From Pseudomonadota bacterium (GTDB lineage Bacteria > Pseudomonadota > Alphaproteobacteria > SHVZ01): 64,000 nucleotides of DNA. Position numbers and translations under genes: made by a program. Each line of letters begins with the position of its first letter. Positions within the stretch are counted from its first letter, which is position 1. The stretch is from assembly GCA_016195085.1 (NCBI GenBank), contig JACQAG010000055.1, forward strand, positions 1 through 64,000. The letters are read 5' to 3'. Under the pieces are notes generated by a model. The model saw nothing but the letters and a program-made list of their open reading frames with translations, was not told the origin of the DNA and searched no databases. Below, in pieces: positions 1 to 8,949 of the stretch.

Positions 1-10
1 CCCTTCGGGC

Positions 11-129
11 CGCGCCGCGCGGGTCGCCCATACACGAGGGTTCCTCCCCTCGTCGGACCGTCGCGAACCTCAACCGTAGCTATGCTACGCTTTTCGGTCC
101 GCTCCTTGCGGGGCGACCCGCGCGGCGCG
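11..129. repeat. Nested inverted repeat upstream of the first gene
   Basis: Positions 11-29 and 111-129 form a perfect 19-bp inverted repeat. Two smaller inverted pairs lie inside it, 55-60 with 95-100 and 76-80 with 84-88, so the whole stretch could fold as one long hairpin. A separate perfect 12-bp palindrome sits at 158-169, just before the start codon at 174. The word around 95-110 resembles the arms of the large repeat near 61 kb, which suggests a dispersed GC-rich family. No protein is encoded here. A terminator for an upstream gene outside the window is an alternative reading. Confidence 0.6.
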
Positions 130-173
130 ACGCTGCTCCCGATCCTTGTGAGAAATAGGCGCTAGCGCCGGCG

Positions 174-1142
174 ATGGTCCGCAAGGTTCTCTATTTCAGC
201 CATGGGAACGAGGCGCTCTACGATCTCGTGCGCGAGGCCATGCCCAAAGGCTATCAGCTCGTAACGCTCGCCAGCAGTGCCGCCGAGGAACGGCTGGCCA
301 AGATCGCCGACTGCGAGGCGGTGATCGTCGGCGGCTTTCCGCTGACCCGGCCCTATATCGAGGCGGCGCGCCGGCTTCGCCTGGTTCAGCATCAGGGTGT
401 GGGCTACCACGATACCGTGGACCTGGATGCACTCCGCGAGCGTCAGATCGCGCTGGCGCTGGCGCCGGGCGGAACCAGCATCGGCGTCTCCGAGCACGCC
501 ATCATGCTAATGCTGGCGGTGTGCAAGCGCCTGCCCTTCGTCGATGCCGAGCTGCGCCAGGGACGCTGGCATGCCAACGACCTCCGGGCCGAGTCGCGGC
601 AGCTCTTCGGCATGACCGTCGGGATTCTCGGCCTGGGTCGCATTGGCAGGGAAGTCGCCAGGCGGCTGATCGGTTTCAGCACCGAGACGATTTATCACGA
701 CATCCTCGACATGCCGTCTGCCGTCGAAAAGGAGCTTCGTGTCCACAGCGTCCGCTTCCCGGAGTTGTTGGCGAAAAGCGACATTCTCACGCTCCACGTG
801 CCGTTGACCGAGATCACCCACCACATGATCGACGCTGATGCGCTGGCCCAGATGAAACCCAGCGCCATGCTGATCAATTGCGCGCGGGGGCCGGTCGTCG
901 ACGAGGCGGCTTTGGCGGCGGCCCTCGAGCGGGGCCATCTCGGCGGCGCCGGGCTCGATGTCTTCGAAGAAGAGCCGCCCAGCCATCCGAGCCCGCTTGC
1001 CCGCTTCCATAACGTCGTGCTGACACCGCATCATGCGCCGGGGACGGTGGATGCCATGCGCGAGAAGATGGGCGACGCCTTCGCCAACATACGCCGCTTC
1101 TTCGCCGGCGAAGCCCTCGACAACCGTGTCGAGCTCGGATGA
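174..1142 (+). CDS. D-2-hydroxyacid dehydrogenase, NAD-binding
   Basis: This 322-residue cytosolic protein should interconvert a 2-hydroxyacid and a 2-oxoacid using NAD(P)H. A Rossmann motif GLGRIG lies at 153-158. The expected catalytic residues are present: Arg238 in the CARGP motif, Glu267 in DVFEEEP and His286 in LTPHH. Length is normal for the family. The substrate cannot be told from sequence. The gene ends 22 bp before the preferred start of the following MFS transporter, so the two are probably co-transcribed, which fits uptake and turnover of an organic acid. A second, distinct family member lies at 10.4-11.5 kb. Confidence 0.9.
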   Translation: MVRKVLYFSHGNEALYDLVREAMPKGYQLVTLASSAAEERLAKIADCEAVIVGGFPLTRPYIEAARRLRLVQHQGVGYHDTVDLDALRERQIALALAPGGTSIGVSEHAIMLMLAVCKRLPFVDAELRQGRWHANDLRAESRQLFGMTVGILGLGRIGREVARRLIGFSTETIYHDILDMPSAVEKELRVHSVRFPELLAKSDILTLHVPLTEITHHMIDADALAQMKPSAMLINCARGPVVDEAALAAALERGHLGGAGLDVFEEEPPSHPSPLARFHNVVLTPHHAPGTVDAMREKMGDAFANIRRFFAGEALDNRVELG

Positions 1143-1164
1143 ATCGGCCGCTTCGACGGCGCCG

Positions 1165-2397
1165 ATGGCGACGTCGCGGCTGGTTCTGACGGTGCTCCTG
1201 CCGTTCGCGGTGGGCTACCTCATGGCCTATCTCTACCGCTCGGTGAACGCCGTCGTGGCGCCCGATCTGGTTCGCGATCTCGGTTTGACCGCAGGCGGGC
1301 TCGGTCTCCTTACCGCCGCCTATTTCTTCACCTATGCGGCGAGCCAGCTCCCCTTGGGCGTGCTCCTGGACCGATTCGGGCCGCGCCGGGTGCAGGCCTC
1401 CTTCTTCTGCGTCTCGGCCTTCGGCTCGGGCCTGTTCGCGATCGCCCCCGATCAAGCCTTGCTGACCCTCGCCCGCGCGCTTATCGGGCTCGGTTTCGCC
1501 GGCGGCCTCATGTCGTCGTTCAAGCTGATCGCGCTTTGGGTGCCCCGGTCCCGCGTCGCCCTGGCCAATGGCTGCCTCATGTCCTTCGGCGGTTTGGGGG
1601 CGTTGGTCGCTTCGGCTCCGGCCGACTTCGCGGTCAGGCTCGTCGGCTGGCGCGTCACCTTCGGCGTGCTGACGTTGTTGACCTTCGCGGTTGCGGCCGC
1701 GATCTACTTCATCGTTCCGGAAAAGCCGGGCGCCGCGGCGGGTCCTCCCTCGGGCAGCGCCGCGCCGGGGGGGCTCGCCGCGATCTTCCGCGACCGCCTG
1801 TTTTGGAAGCTCGCTCCCGTGGTCGCCAGCACCACGGGCTCAGCCTTGGCGATCCAGACGCTATGGGCCGGTCCCTGGCTCAAGGACGTGGCAGGGCTCG
1901 ATCGCAGCAGCGTCGCCACCCATGTCATGGCGATCGCTCTCGGCTTCACCTTCGGTGTTGCCATGTCAGGTGTGGTGACGGGCATTCTCGACCGGTTCCG
2001 CATCCACCTATTGACCGTCATGACGGGCGGCATCCTGGTGTCGCTCGCCAGTCAGGCGATTCTCGTTGCCGGAATCGCCGACGACTCGATCGTGGTCTGG
2101 TCTGTCTTCGGCATGACTGGGCAGATCGCCATTCTCGCTTTTGCGCATTTGTCCGAGCATTTCGGCGTCGCTCGCGCCGGACGCGCCGGTACCGCGCTCA
2201 ACGTCCTCGTCTTCTCCACCGCCTTTGCCGCGCAATACGCGATCGGCGGCATCATCGATCTCTGGCCGATGGCGGCCGCCGGCAGCTATCAAGCGACGGG
2301 ATATCGCGTCGGCTTCGGCGCCTGCCTCCTGCTCCAGGTGCTCTCCTTGATTTGGTATTTCTGGCCGACACGGCTGGCTGCCGCGACCGCGCGATAG
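1165..2397 (+). CDS. MFS transporter
   Basis: This is a 410-residue major facilitator protein of the inner membrane with about 12 hydrophobic segments. The loop after the second segment carries the family motif A (GVLLDRFGPRR). The reading frame is open further upstream, but the extra residues are hydrophilic and overlap the dehydrogenase gene, so I take the ATG at 1165; a GTG at 1126 is possible. A hydrophilic Gly/Pro/Ala-rich loop in mid-protein separates the two halves, as is usual. The substrate is unknown; the adjacent hydroxyacid dehydrogenase makes an organic acid plausible. Confidence 0.85.
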   Translation: MATSRLVLTVLLPFAVGYLMAYLYRSVNAVVAPDLVRDLGLTAGGLGLLTAAYFFTYAASQLPLGVLLDRFGPRRVQASFFCVSAFGSGLFAIAPDQALLTLARALIGLGFAGGLMSSFKLIALWVPRSRVALANGCLMSFGGLGALVASAPADFAVRLVGWRVTFGVLTLLTFAVAAAIYFIVPEKPGAAAGPPSGSAAPGGLAAIFRDRLFWKLAPVVASTTGSALAIQTLWAGPWLKDVAGLDRSSVATHVMAIALGFTFGVAMSGVVTGILDRFRIHLLTVMTGGILVSLASQAILVAGIADDSIVVWSVFGMTGQIAILAFAHLSEHFGVARAGRAGTALNVLVFSTAFAAQYAIGGIIDLWPMAAAGSYQATGYRVGFGACLLLQVLSLIWYFWPTRLAAATAR

Positions 2398-2536
2398 CGG
2401 GTTGTTAACCGAGAGGGTTTCACTCGGATTACTTGCAAAAAAGATCTGTCGCTAGGCCGCGCGTCTTGCTATCGTCCCCCAGCCCTCATTGGGGTTAATT
2501 CGGCTTTGGTCCGCCGGCGCCGCGAAGGGGGCTCGG

Positions 2537-3796
2537 ATGTCCGTGCCGAGTGTGCCGCTCGCGGGTGGGAATGCGCTCTCCCACCGGCAAGCGAGGATCT
2601 TGGTTGCCGCGGCAAGCGAGCCGTTGCGGCGGCGCGTCGTCGCTGCGCTGGCGCCCGACGGATTCGCCACCGTGGAGGCCACGGACAATCTCGACCAATT
2701 GATCGAGGCCGTCGAGCGGCACTCGCCGCATGTGCTGCTGCTCGACTTCGGCAATGGTGAGGCGCGTCCGCCCGAACATCTGGCGATGCTCCAGCGCATC
2801 GCCAAGCTGCCTGGGGAAAAGGCGACGCGTGTCGTCGCCCTCGCCGCCTCGCAGAACGTCTCCGTTCTTACCGATGTGCAGCATCTGCTCGGCGATTGGA
2901 TTCCCTATGAGGCGGAAGTTGCCGTTCTTGCCTGGCGCACCCGCCTCAACGCCGAGCTCGTGGTCCTGCGCCGCCATGCCGACAGCGCCGGGAAGGCGGT
3001 TGCCGAAGCGATCCGCCAGCGCATCAACAAGCTGGAGGAAGGGCTGGTGCTGCTGCGCGCCGCCCATGATCGGCTCGCCGATGAATTGAAGCAGGCCAAG
3101 GCGCGGCAACGTGAATCAGCGATCATGCCGGCCTCGGTCCTGCACGAGCTACGCACGCCGCTCAATGCCATTTCCGGCTTCGCCGACATCATGAAGCAGG
3201 AAATGTACGGCCCGCTCGGCCACGACAAGTATCGGGATTACGTATCCTCCATCTACGATGCCTCGCAGCACCTGCTCGAAGTCGCAAACGACCTCCTCGA
3301 CGTCTACAAGCTGGAAGCCGGCCAGATCCCGCTCGAGCCGAAGCCTTTCGATCCCAGACGGACCATCAAGTCGGTCGCCGATCTGCTCGCCGACCAAGCG
3401 CAGCGGGCCGGCGTCATGTTGCTTGCGGAAGCGCCGAACCGCGTCGCCACGATCGAGTCCGACGAGCGCCGCATGCGGCAGATCCTGGTCAACCTCGTCG
3501 GCAATGCTATCAAGTTCACGCCCCGCGGCGGGCGGGTCGTCATCAATGCCGTCGACGACGTGCTGGAGCCGCTGGTCAAGGTGAGCGTCAGCGATTCCGG
3601 CCCGGGATTGCCGGAATCCGAGGTCGATCGGCTGCTACAGCCGATCGGCGCCGAGCAAGCCGCGGGCGGGCTCGGGCTATCGATCACCAAGCTCCTGGTC
3701 GAGCGCTTGGGCGGACGCTTCAACGTGCAGAGCAAGGTGGGTGCCGGTACCATCGCGACCGTGACCTTGCCGGTGCAGTGGCCAGCCCGGGTCTGA
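2537..3796 (+). CDS. Sensor histidine kinase with N-terminal pseudo-receiver domain
   Basis: The 419-residue protein has three parts: a receiver-like domain (about 20-130), a helical and probably coiled-coil linker (about 140-195), and a HisKA plus HATPase core (about 195-415). The H-box is LHELRTPLN with His203, and the N-box has Asn323. The receiver keeps an Asp at residue 70 but has Ala where the acidic pair near the first strand should be, so phosphorylation there is doubtful. There is no membrane segment, so it is cytosolic. The ATG at 2537 is preferred because a GAAGGGGG ribosome-binding site precedes it; a TTG at 2489 is the alternative. No response regulator is adjacent. Confidence 0.85.
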   Translation: MSVPSVPLAGGNALSHRQARILVAAASEPLRRRVVAALAPDGFATVEATDNLDQLIEAVERHSPHVLLLDFGNGEARPPEHLAMLQRIAKLPGEKATRVVALAASQNVSVLTDVQHLLGDWIPYEAEVAVLAWRTRLNAELVVLRRHADSAGKAVAEAIRQRINKLEEGLVLLRAAHDRLADELKQAKARQRESAIMPASVLHELRTPLNAISGFADIMKQEMYGPLGHDKYRDYVSSIYDASQHLLEVANDLLDVYKLEAGQIPLEPKPFDPRRTIKSVADLLADQAQRAGVMLLAEAPNRVATIESDERRMRQILVNLVGNAIKFTPRGGRVVINAVDDVLEPLVKVSVSDSGPGLPESEVDRLLQPIGAEQAAGGLGLSITKLLVERLGGRFNVQSKVGAGTIATVTLPVQWPARV

Positions 3797-3891
3797 ACCA
3801 CCCCCGCAACCGCCTCCCACCATCACGCCCCTTGACGAGTGGATCGTCGCCGGTCGACCGTTGGCCCCCTCGTGAACGGCGGGCATGAACG

Positions 3892-5847
3892 ATGGCACCA
3901 AGCGTCGAGGTTGAGCGCAACCTCCTGATCGCGATGTCGGATGGCGTCGAGTTGGCGGCCGACCTCTACCGGCCGGCCGGCGGTGGCCGTTGTCCGGCGC
4001 TCCTCACCTTCATTCCCTATCACAAGGACGGCCGCGGCGGCCGGCTGGATGTCGAAGCCTTCAACCGGCATTTCGTCGGCCGTGGCTATGCGGCGCTGAC
4101 CGTCGACTTCCGCGGCCTCGGCAGCTCGGGCGGAGCCAGCCCCGAGCCCTTCGACCCGCAGGAGGCGAAGGACGGCCACGAGGTGGTCGAGTGGATCGCC
4201 CGCCAGCCCTGGTGCGACGGCAAGGTCGGCATGTGGGGCGTCTCCTACGGCGGCATCACCTCGCTCAGCGTGGCGGCGACCGAGCCGCCGCATCTGGCGG
4301 CCATCGTTCCGATTCACGCCACCGCGGATATCCATCGCGGTTTCATCGCACCGGGGGGCTGCCGCGGCGGCTTCTGGAACGAGGCCGATTGGGGCCCACG
4401 CATGGTCGCCTACAATTTGATGCCGCCCTTGTGGCAGGACCGCGAGGGACGCTGGGCGGATGTCTGGCGCCGGCACCTCGAGTCCAATCCCCCGTGGCTC
4501 TTGGATTGGTGGGAGCACGACAGCCGGGATTCCTATTGGACCCGGCGGGTGGTTCCGGTCGAGCGCATCCGCGCCCCCTGCTTCAACATCGGCGGCTGGC
4601 GCGACCTCTATGCCGACTGCACCGTCATCGACTATTCGAAGATCAAGGCGCCGAAGCGTTTGCTGATGGGGCCGTGGAAGCATGCCTTTCCCGACAAGGC
4701 GCTGGAGGCGCCGGTCGCGGGCCTCTACGAGATCGAGCGCTGGTTCGACCGCTGGCTGAAAGGTGTGGAGAACGGCGTCGACAAGGAGCCGCCGGTCATC
4801 CTCCATGTGCAAGGTGCCGACGGCGACTGGCGGGCGGAGGCTGGCTGGCCGCTCGAGCGGACCCGCGCCATCGCCTGGTATCTCGGTCCCGACGGCAGCC
4901 TTGGCGCGAAGGCTCCCGCCGGCACCAACGCGCCCAGCCAATATGCCTATGACGCCACCGTGGGCATGCAGTCGATCCTTTGGGATCCTTGGAGCACCGC
5001 GCTCGATCCCGCCCTCACCCGCGACCAGAGCAGCGACGATGCCCGCTCGCTCACCTTCACCGGCACGGCTCTCGCCGAGCCGATGGAGCTCGTCGGCAAT
5101 GCCGTGGCGGTTCTCGACGTGGCGGCTTCGGATGCGCCGCTCACGGTCGTGGCCAAGCTCGCCGAAGTGGCGCCCAACGGTCGCTCGACCTTGATCGCCA
5201 CGGGCTGGCTCGATCTCGCCCTGCGGGAAGGTGGCGAGCGGACGCTGCCGGTCGTCCCCGGCCAGCGCTACAGCGTCCGCGTCCCGCTGCGCGCCACCGC
5301 CTACCGGCTACCGGCCGGTCATCGGCTGCGCCTCAGCCTCACCTGCGCGGATTTTCCGCGGATCTGGCCCACACCCAAGCGGGCGACGCTCTCGGTGTTC
5401 CATGGCGCCTCGCATGTGCTGCTGCCCACAATCCCGGCCCAGAGTCCGGCGCTGCCCGCCCCACGCTGGGGCCCGGTCCAGGCAAAGGCCCTGGCCGGTC
5501 CTGCGGATCTGGGCGGCGCGCAGAGCTGGGAGCTCCGTCACGACCTCGGCAGCGACACGGCGACGCTCAGCGCCGCCAAGGAAGAGCACCAGCGCCTCGA
5601 CGAGTTCACCAAGCTGCACACGCGGCATGCTTACCAAGCCCAGGTTTCCGCCGCCAATCCGCAAGCCACGCGCATGTCGGCCACGACCCGGGTCGAGATC
5701 GACCGGCCGGTCACCCGCACCACGCTCGACTCGAGCGTGGTGGCCAGCACCCATGACGTGTCGATCAAGGTCGCGATTGCCGTCGACGGGCATCCATACT
5801 GGACCCGAACCTGGTCGCGTCGCCGCGGCAAGGCAGCGTCCCGGTGA
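3892..5847 (+). CDS. CocE/NonD family hydrolase (X-Pro dipeptidyl-peptidase-like)
   Basis: This is a 651-residue alpha/beta hydrolase of the cocaine esterase / X-Pro dipeptidyl-peptidase type. The nucleophile is Ser118 in GVSYGG. Asp238 in IGGWRDL and His264 in PWKHAF are in the right places to complete the triad. The second half is a beta-rich jelly-roll region typical of the family. No signal peptide is visible, so it is probably cytosolic. Substrates in this family range from acyl esters to amides and acylated amino acids and cannot be told apart here. Its stop codon overlaps the GTG start of the next gene, so the two are translationally coupled. Confidence 0.88.
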   Translation: MAPSVEVERNLLIAMSDGVELAADLYRPAGGGRCPALLTFIPYHKDGRGGRLDVEAFNRHFVGRGYAALTVDFRGLGSSGGASPEPFDPQEAKDGHEVVEWIARQPWCDGKVGMWGVSYGGITSLSVAATEPPHLAAIVPIHATADIHRGFIAPGGCRGGFWNEADWGPRMVAYNLMPPLWQDREGRWADVWRRHLESNPPWLLDWWEHDSRDSYWTRRVVPVERIRAPCFNIGGWRDLYADCTVIDYSKIKAPKRLLMGPWKHAFPDKALEAPVAGLYEIERWFDRWLKGVENGVDKEPPVILHVQGADGDWRAEAGWPLERTRAIAWYLGPDGSLGAKAPAGTNAPSQYAYDATVGMQSILWDPWSTALDPALTRDQSSDDARSLTFTGTALAEPMELVGNAVAVLDVAASDAPLTVVAKLAEVAPNGRSTLIATGWLDLALREGGERTLPVVPGQRYSVRVPLRATAYRLPAGHRLRLSLTCADFPRIWPTPKRATLSVFHGASHVLLPTIPAQSPALPAPRWGPVQAKALAGPADLGGAQSWELRHDLGSDTATLSAAKEEHQRLDEFTKLHTRHAYQAQVSAANPQATRMSATTRVEIDRPVTRTTLDSSVVASTHDVSIKVAIAVDGHPYWTRTWSRRRGKAASR

Positions 5848-6677
5848 AGCAGGCGACCTTGCCCGGGGGCGAGAAGGTTCCAGCACTCGGCCTCGGCACC
5901 TGGAACATGGGCGATAGCCCCGGGGCCCGAAAGCACGAGGTCGCGGCACTCCAGCTCGGTCTCGATCTCGGCATGACGCTCATCGATACGGCGGAGATGT
6001 ATGCCGAGGGCGGCGCCGAGTTGGTCGTCGGCGAGGCGATCCGCGGCCGGCGCGCACAGGTCTTCCTGGTAAGCAAGGTCTACCCCCACAACGCGTCGCG
6101 CAAGGGTGTCAAGGCGGCCTGCGAGCGAAGCTTGAAGCGGCTCGGCGTCGATCGGCTCGACCTCTATCTCTTGCATTGGCCGGGCTCGATCGCTTACGGG
6201 GAAACCCTCGCCGGCTTCCAGGATCTGATCCGAGCCGGCAAGATCCGCTATCACGGCGTCAGCAACCTCGATGCCGCGGCCATGAAAGAGTGGTGGTCGC
6301 TGCCTGGCGGCGACGCCTGCGCCACCGATCAGGTTCTCTACAATTTGGCCCGACGCGGCATCGAATGGGAATTGCTGCCGAGCGGCCGCAAGCAAAAGAT
6401 GCCGGTCATGGCCTATTCGCCCTTGGACCAAGGCCGCATCTTGCGTAACCCGGCGCTCAAGGAGGTGGCCGGCCGCCATGGCGCAACACCGGCTCAGGTG
6501 GCGCTTGCCTGGCTCCTGCAGCAAGAGGGCGTCATCGTGATCCCGAAGGCGGCGAAGCCAGAGCATGTCCGCGAGAATGCCGAAGCCCTCAAGCTTCGCC
6601 TGACCGACGCCGACAAAAGCCATCTCGACAAGGCCTTCCCGCCCCCATCCGGTCCCCGTTCTTTGGAGATGTTATAG
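5844..6677 (+). CDS. Aldo/keto reductase
   Basis: This 277-residue NADPH-dependent carbonyl reductase has the complete family tetrad: Asp48 and Tyr53 (in DTAEMY), Lys78 and His111 (in LLHWP). Length is normal for this barrel family. The start is a GTG inside the stop of the hydrolase gene (GTGA overlap), and the next gene begins 5 bp after its stop. This links it to the hydrolase and the PLP enzyme in one operon, where it may reduce an aldehyde or ketone released during catabolism. The substrate is not predictable from sequence. Confidence 0.9.
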   Translation: MKQATLPGGEKVPALGLGTWNMGDSPGARKHEVAALQLGLDLGMTLIDTAEMYAEGGAELVVGEAIRGRRAQVFLVSKVYPHNASRKGVKAACERSLKRLGVDRLDLYLLHWPGSIAYGETLAGFQDLIRAGKIRYHGVSNLDAAAMKEWWSLPGGDACATDQVLYNLARRGIEWELLPSGRKQKMPVMAYSPLDQGRILRNPALKEVAGRHGATPAQVALAWLLQQEGVIVIPKAAKPEHVRENAEALKLRLTDADKSHLDKAFPPPSGPRSLEML

Positions 6678-6682
6678 ACCCC

Positions 6683-7669
6683 ATGACCGTTGCTCCGACA
6701 CTGGTGGAGATCGAGTCCACGCGCGCGCAACTTGGCTCACGCGTCTTGGAGACTCCGATCCATAGCTGGCGAGGCCGTGAAATCGCCGCCGTGCTGGGAC
6801 CCGACACCGACATCGTGCTGAAGCTCGAGCTCCTGCAATACACCGGCACCTTCAAGCCGCGTGGCGCGCTCTCGGTCATGCTGAACCTGCCGGCGGATGC
6901 GCTTGCCCGCGGCGTGACTGCGGTCAGCGCCGGCAACCATGCGATCGCCGTCGCCTATGCCGCCCAGGCGCTGGGCACGACCGCCAAGGTGGTGATGGCG
7001 AAGAGCGCCAATCCCTATCGCGTCCAGTGCTGCCGCAGCTACGGGGCAGAGGTGGTGCTGGTCGACGACGTGCATCAGGCGTTCGATACGGTCAAGCGGA
7101 TCGAAACCGAAGAAGGCCGCAGCTTCGTGCATCCCTTCGAGGGTCCCTTCACCAGCCGCGGCACCGCCACGGTGGCCCTCGAATTCTGCCGGCAGGCCGG
7201 CGCCATGGACGCCGTCATCGTCGCCATCGGCGGCGGCGGTTTGGCATCGGGGGTGGCCACGGCCGTCAAGCTGCTGCAGCCCGACGCGCTGGTCCTCGGC
7301 GTCGAGCCGGAGGGATCCGACGTCATGCATCGCAGCTTCGCCGCCGGCCAGCCGGCGAAGATGGATCGCTCGCAGACGATCGCCGACAGCCTGTCGCCCC
7401 CCTTCACCACGCCACTCGCCTACGCGCTCTGCCGGCGCTCCATCGACGAGCTGGTGAAGGTGAGCGACGACGACATCCGCCGGGCCATGGCGCTCATGTT
7501 CCGCGAGCTCAAGCTCGCGGTCGAGCCGGCCGGGGCGGTGGCAACGGCCGCACTCCTCGGCCCGCTCCGCGAACGTCTTCGCGGCAAGCGGGTCGGGCTC
7601 ATTGTCTGCGGCACCAACATCGACATCGAAGGCTTCGCCCAGCATGTCCGGCTGGGCCAGGCCGATTAA
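6683..7669 (+). CDS. Threonine dehydratase-like PLP-dependent enzyme
   Basis: This 328-residue fold-type II pyridoxal-phosphate enzyme resembles catabolic threonine/serine dehydratases. Lys58 in TFKPRGA is the predicted Schiff-base lysine, and the GGGG phosphate-binding loop lies near 183-187. There is no C-terminal ACT regulatory domain, which points to a catabolic rather than biosynthetic (IlvA) role. It could also be a serine racemase or a beta-hydroxyamino-acid dehydratase. It sits in an operon-like run between the aldo/keto reductase and the Gfo/Idh/MocA oxidoreductase. Confidence 0.85.
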   Translation: MTVAPTLVEIESTRAQLGSRVLETPIHSWRGREIAAVLGPDTDIVLKLELLQYTGTFKPRGALSVMLNLPADALARGVTAVSAGNHAIAVAYAAQALGTTAKVVMAKSANPYRVQCCRSYGAEVVLVDDVHQAFDTVKRIETEEGRSFVHPFEGPFTSRGTATVALEFCRQAGAMDAVIVAIGGGGLASGVATAVKLLQPDALVLGVEPEGSDVMHRSFAAGQPAKMDRSQTIADSLSPPFTTPLAYALCRRSIDELVKVSDDDIRRAMALMFRELKLAVEPAGAVATAALLGPLRERLRGKRVGLIVCGTNIDIEGFAQHVRLGQAD

Positions 7670-7687
7670 CCAAGGGCAGGAATACCC

Positions 7688-8857
7688 ATGAGTCTACGCG
7701 CGATGGTGCTGGGGGCGGGTTCCGCCGGCGAGGGCCATGCAATTGCGCTCCAGCAGGCCGGCGTCAAGGTAGTGGCAATGGCGAGCCGCACCCAAGCCGT
7801 TGTCGAGGCCGTGGCCAAGCGCCTCAATATCCCCGAAGCCAGCACCGATTGGCGTGCCTCCTTGCGGCACGTCCGACCCGATATCATCGCCGTCGCCACC
7901 CCCGGCGACAGCCATGTGGAGATGGTCGAGGCCGCGCTCGCCGCCAATTGCCACGTCTATGTCGACAAGCCCTTGGCGCCGACGGCGCTCGCGGCCAAGG
8001 GTCTCTGGCAGCGCGTCGAGGCCGGCGGACGCAAGAGTGCCTATGCCGCGACCTCGCACTATCAGCCTTCCGCCCAGCTGGCGCGGTCTTTGATCGCCGA
8101 GGGCGCCATCGGCCAACCGCTCGAGGCGGAGTTCGTTTCCCATTATCGCTGGTCGTCGCTCCTGCCCCATGGCTGGCCGCACCGCTTGGTGACCGGCGGG
8201 GGGCGCCTCAACAACAATTTCACCCACAAGCTGGCGATCGCCGAGCATGTCCTGCGAGGCATCACGCTCGAGGTTGCGGGCGAGACCCGCAACGATTTGA
8301 AGCGAGCGCCCATCGCCCCGCCGCAGCATGATTTCCGCGACTGGCACAACAGCGCCGTCGCCCCCGAAGCGGCCGCCAAGGGCCAATGGGGCAAGGTCGA
8401 CAGCGATTGGTCCTATACGGTGCTGGCGCGGATCGGCCGCAAGGACAGTCCGGCGGCCGATGGCGTGAGCGTCGCCTTCCGCCATTCCTGCCTGCGCAAG
8501 GCCAAACTCGCCGACTACGTCGCCTTCTATGGCAGCGAGGGCACCATCCATGTGGATCAAGCCTATTGCCAGGGCGATGTGCATCTCTGGCGCGAAGGCG
8601 AGAGCGGGTTCCGCGTCGTTCCCGTCCCGCCCGAGATCCTAGGGAACCTGCCGCCGGTCGAGATGCTTTCCCATTGGCCGCCGGGCTGGGAGGTGCCGCA
8701 GCGCGCCTGGAACGCGCTTGCCCGCGACTTCGTCGCCGACGTCGAAGGCCGCCCGCACGACGATTACTTCACCATCGAGGATGGCTGGCGGTTCCAGGAG
8801 ATCATCGATGCGATCCGCGCCCGCTCCGGCTGGTCGACGGTGCCGGCAAGGCTCTGA
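7688..8857 (+). CDS. Gfo/Idh/MocA family oxidoreductase
   Basis: This 389-residue NAD(P)-dependent dehydrogenase belongs to the glucose-fructose oxidoreductase / inositol dehydrogenase family. The N-terminal nucleotide-binding motif is GAGSAG at about 9-14, and the family Lys is Lys94 in VDKPLAP. The C-terminal half is the usual alpha/beta dimerisation and substrate domain. An AGGAA ribosome-binding sequence precedes the ATG, 18 bp after the dehydratase gene. The usual substrates are sugars, inositols and related polyols; the actual one is unknown. Confidence 0.88.
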   Translation: MSLRAMVLGAGSAGEGHAIALQQAGVKVVAMASRTQAVVEAVAKRLNIPEASTDWRASLRHVRPDIIAVATPGDSHVEMVEAALAANCHVYVDKPLAPTALAAKGLWQRVEAGGRKSAYAATSHYQPSAQLARSLIAEGAIGQPLEAEFVSHYRWSSLLPHGWPHRLVTGGGRLNNNFTHKLAIAEHVLRGITLEVAGETRNDLKRAPIAPPQHDFRDWHNSAVAPEAAAKGQWGKVDSDWSYTVLARIGRKDSPAADGVSVAFRHSCLRKAKLADYVAFYGSEGTIHVDQAYCQGDVHLWREGESGFRVVPVPPEILGNLPPVEMLSHWPPGWEVPQRAWNALARDFVADVEGRPHDDYFTIEDGWRFQEIIDAIRARSGWSTVPARL

Positions 8858-8949
8858 GCGGCTTGCCGGCGCGATGCATCCTGGGCATGCTCTTGGTTGA
8901 GGCGGCGCCTCCATTGCCGCCTGCATGTCAGCGATCAAAGGGGACGCCT

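Noticed and set aside
8386-8949. Long N-terminal extension of the S10 peptidase
   Set aside because: It overlaps the Gfo/Idh/MocA gene in another frame, and the ribosome-binding site and signal peptide place the start at 8950.
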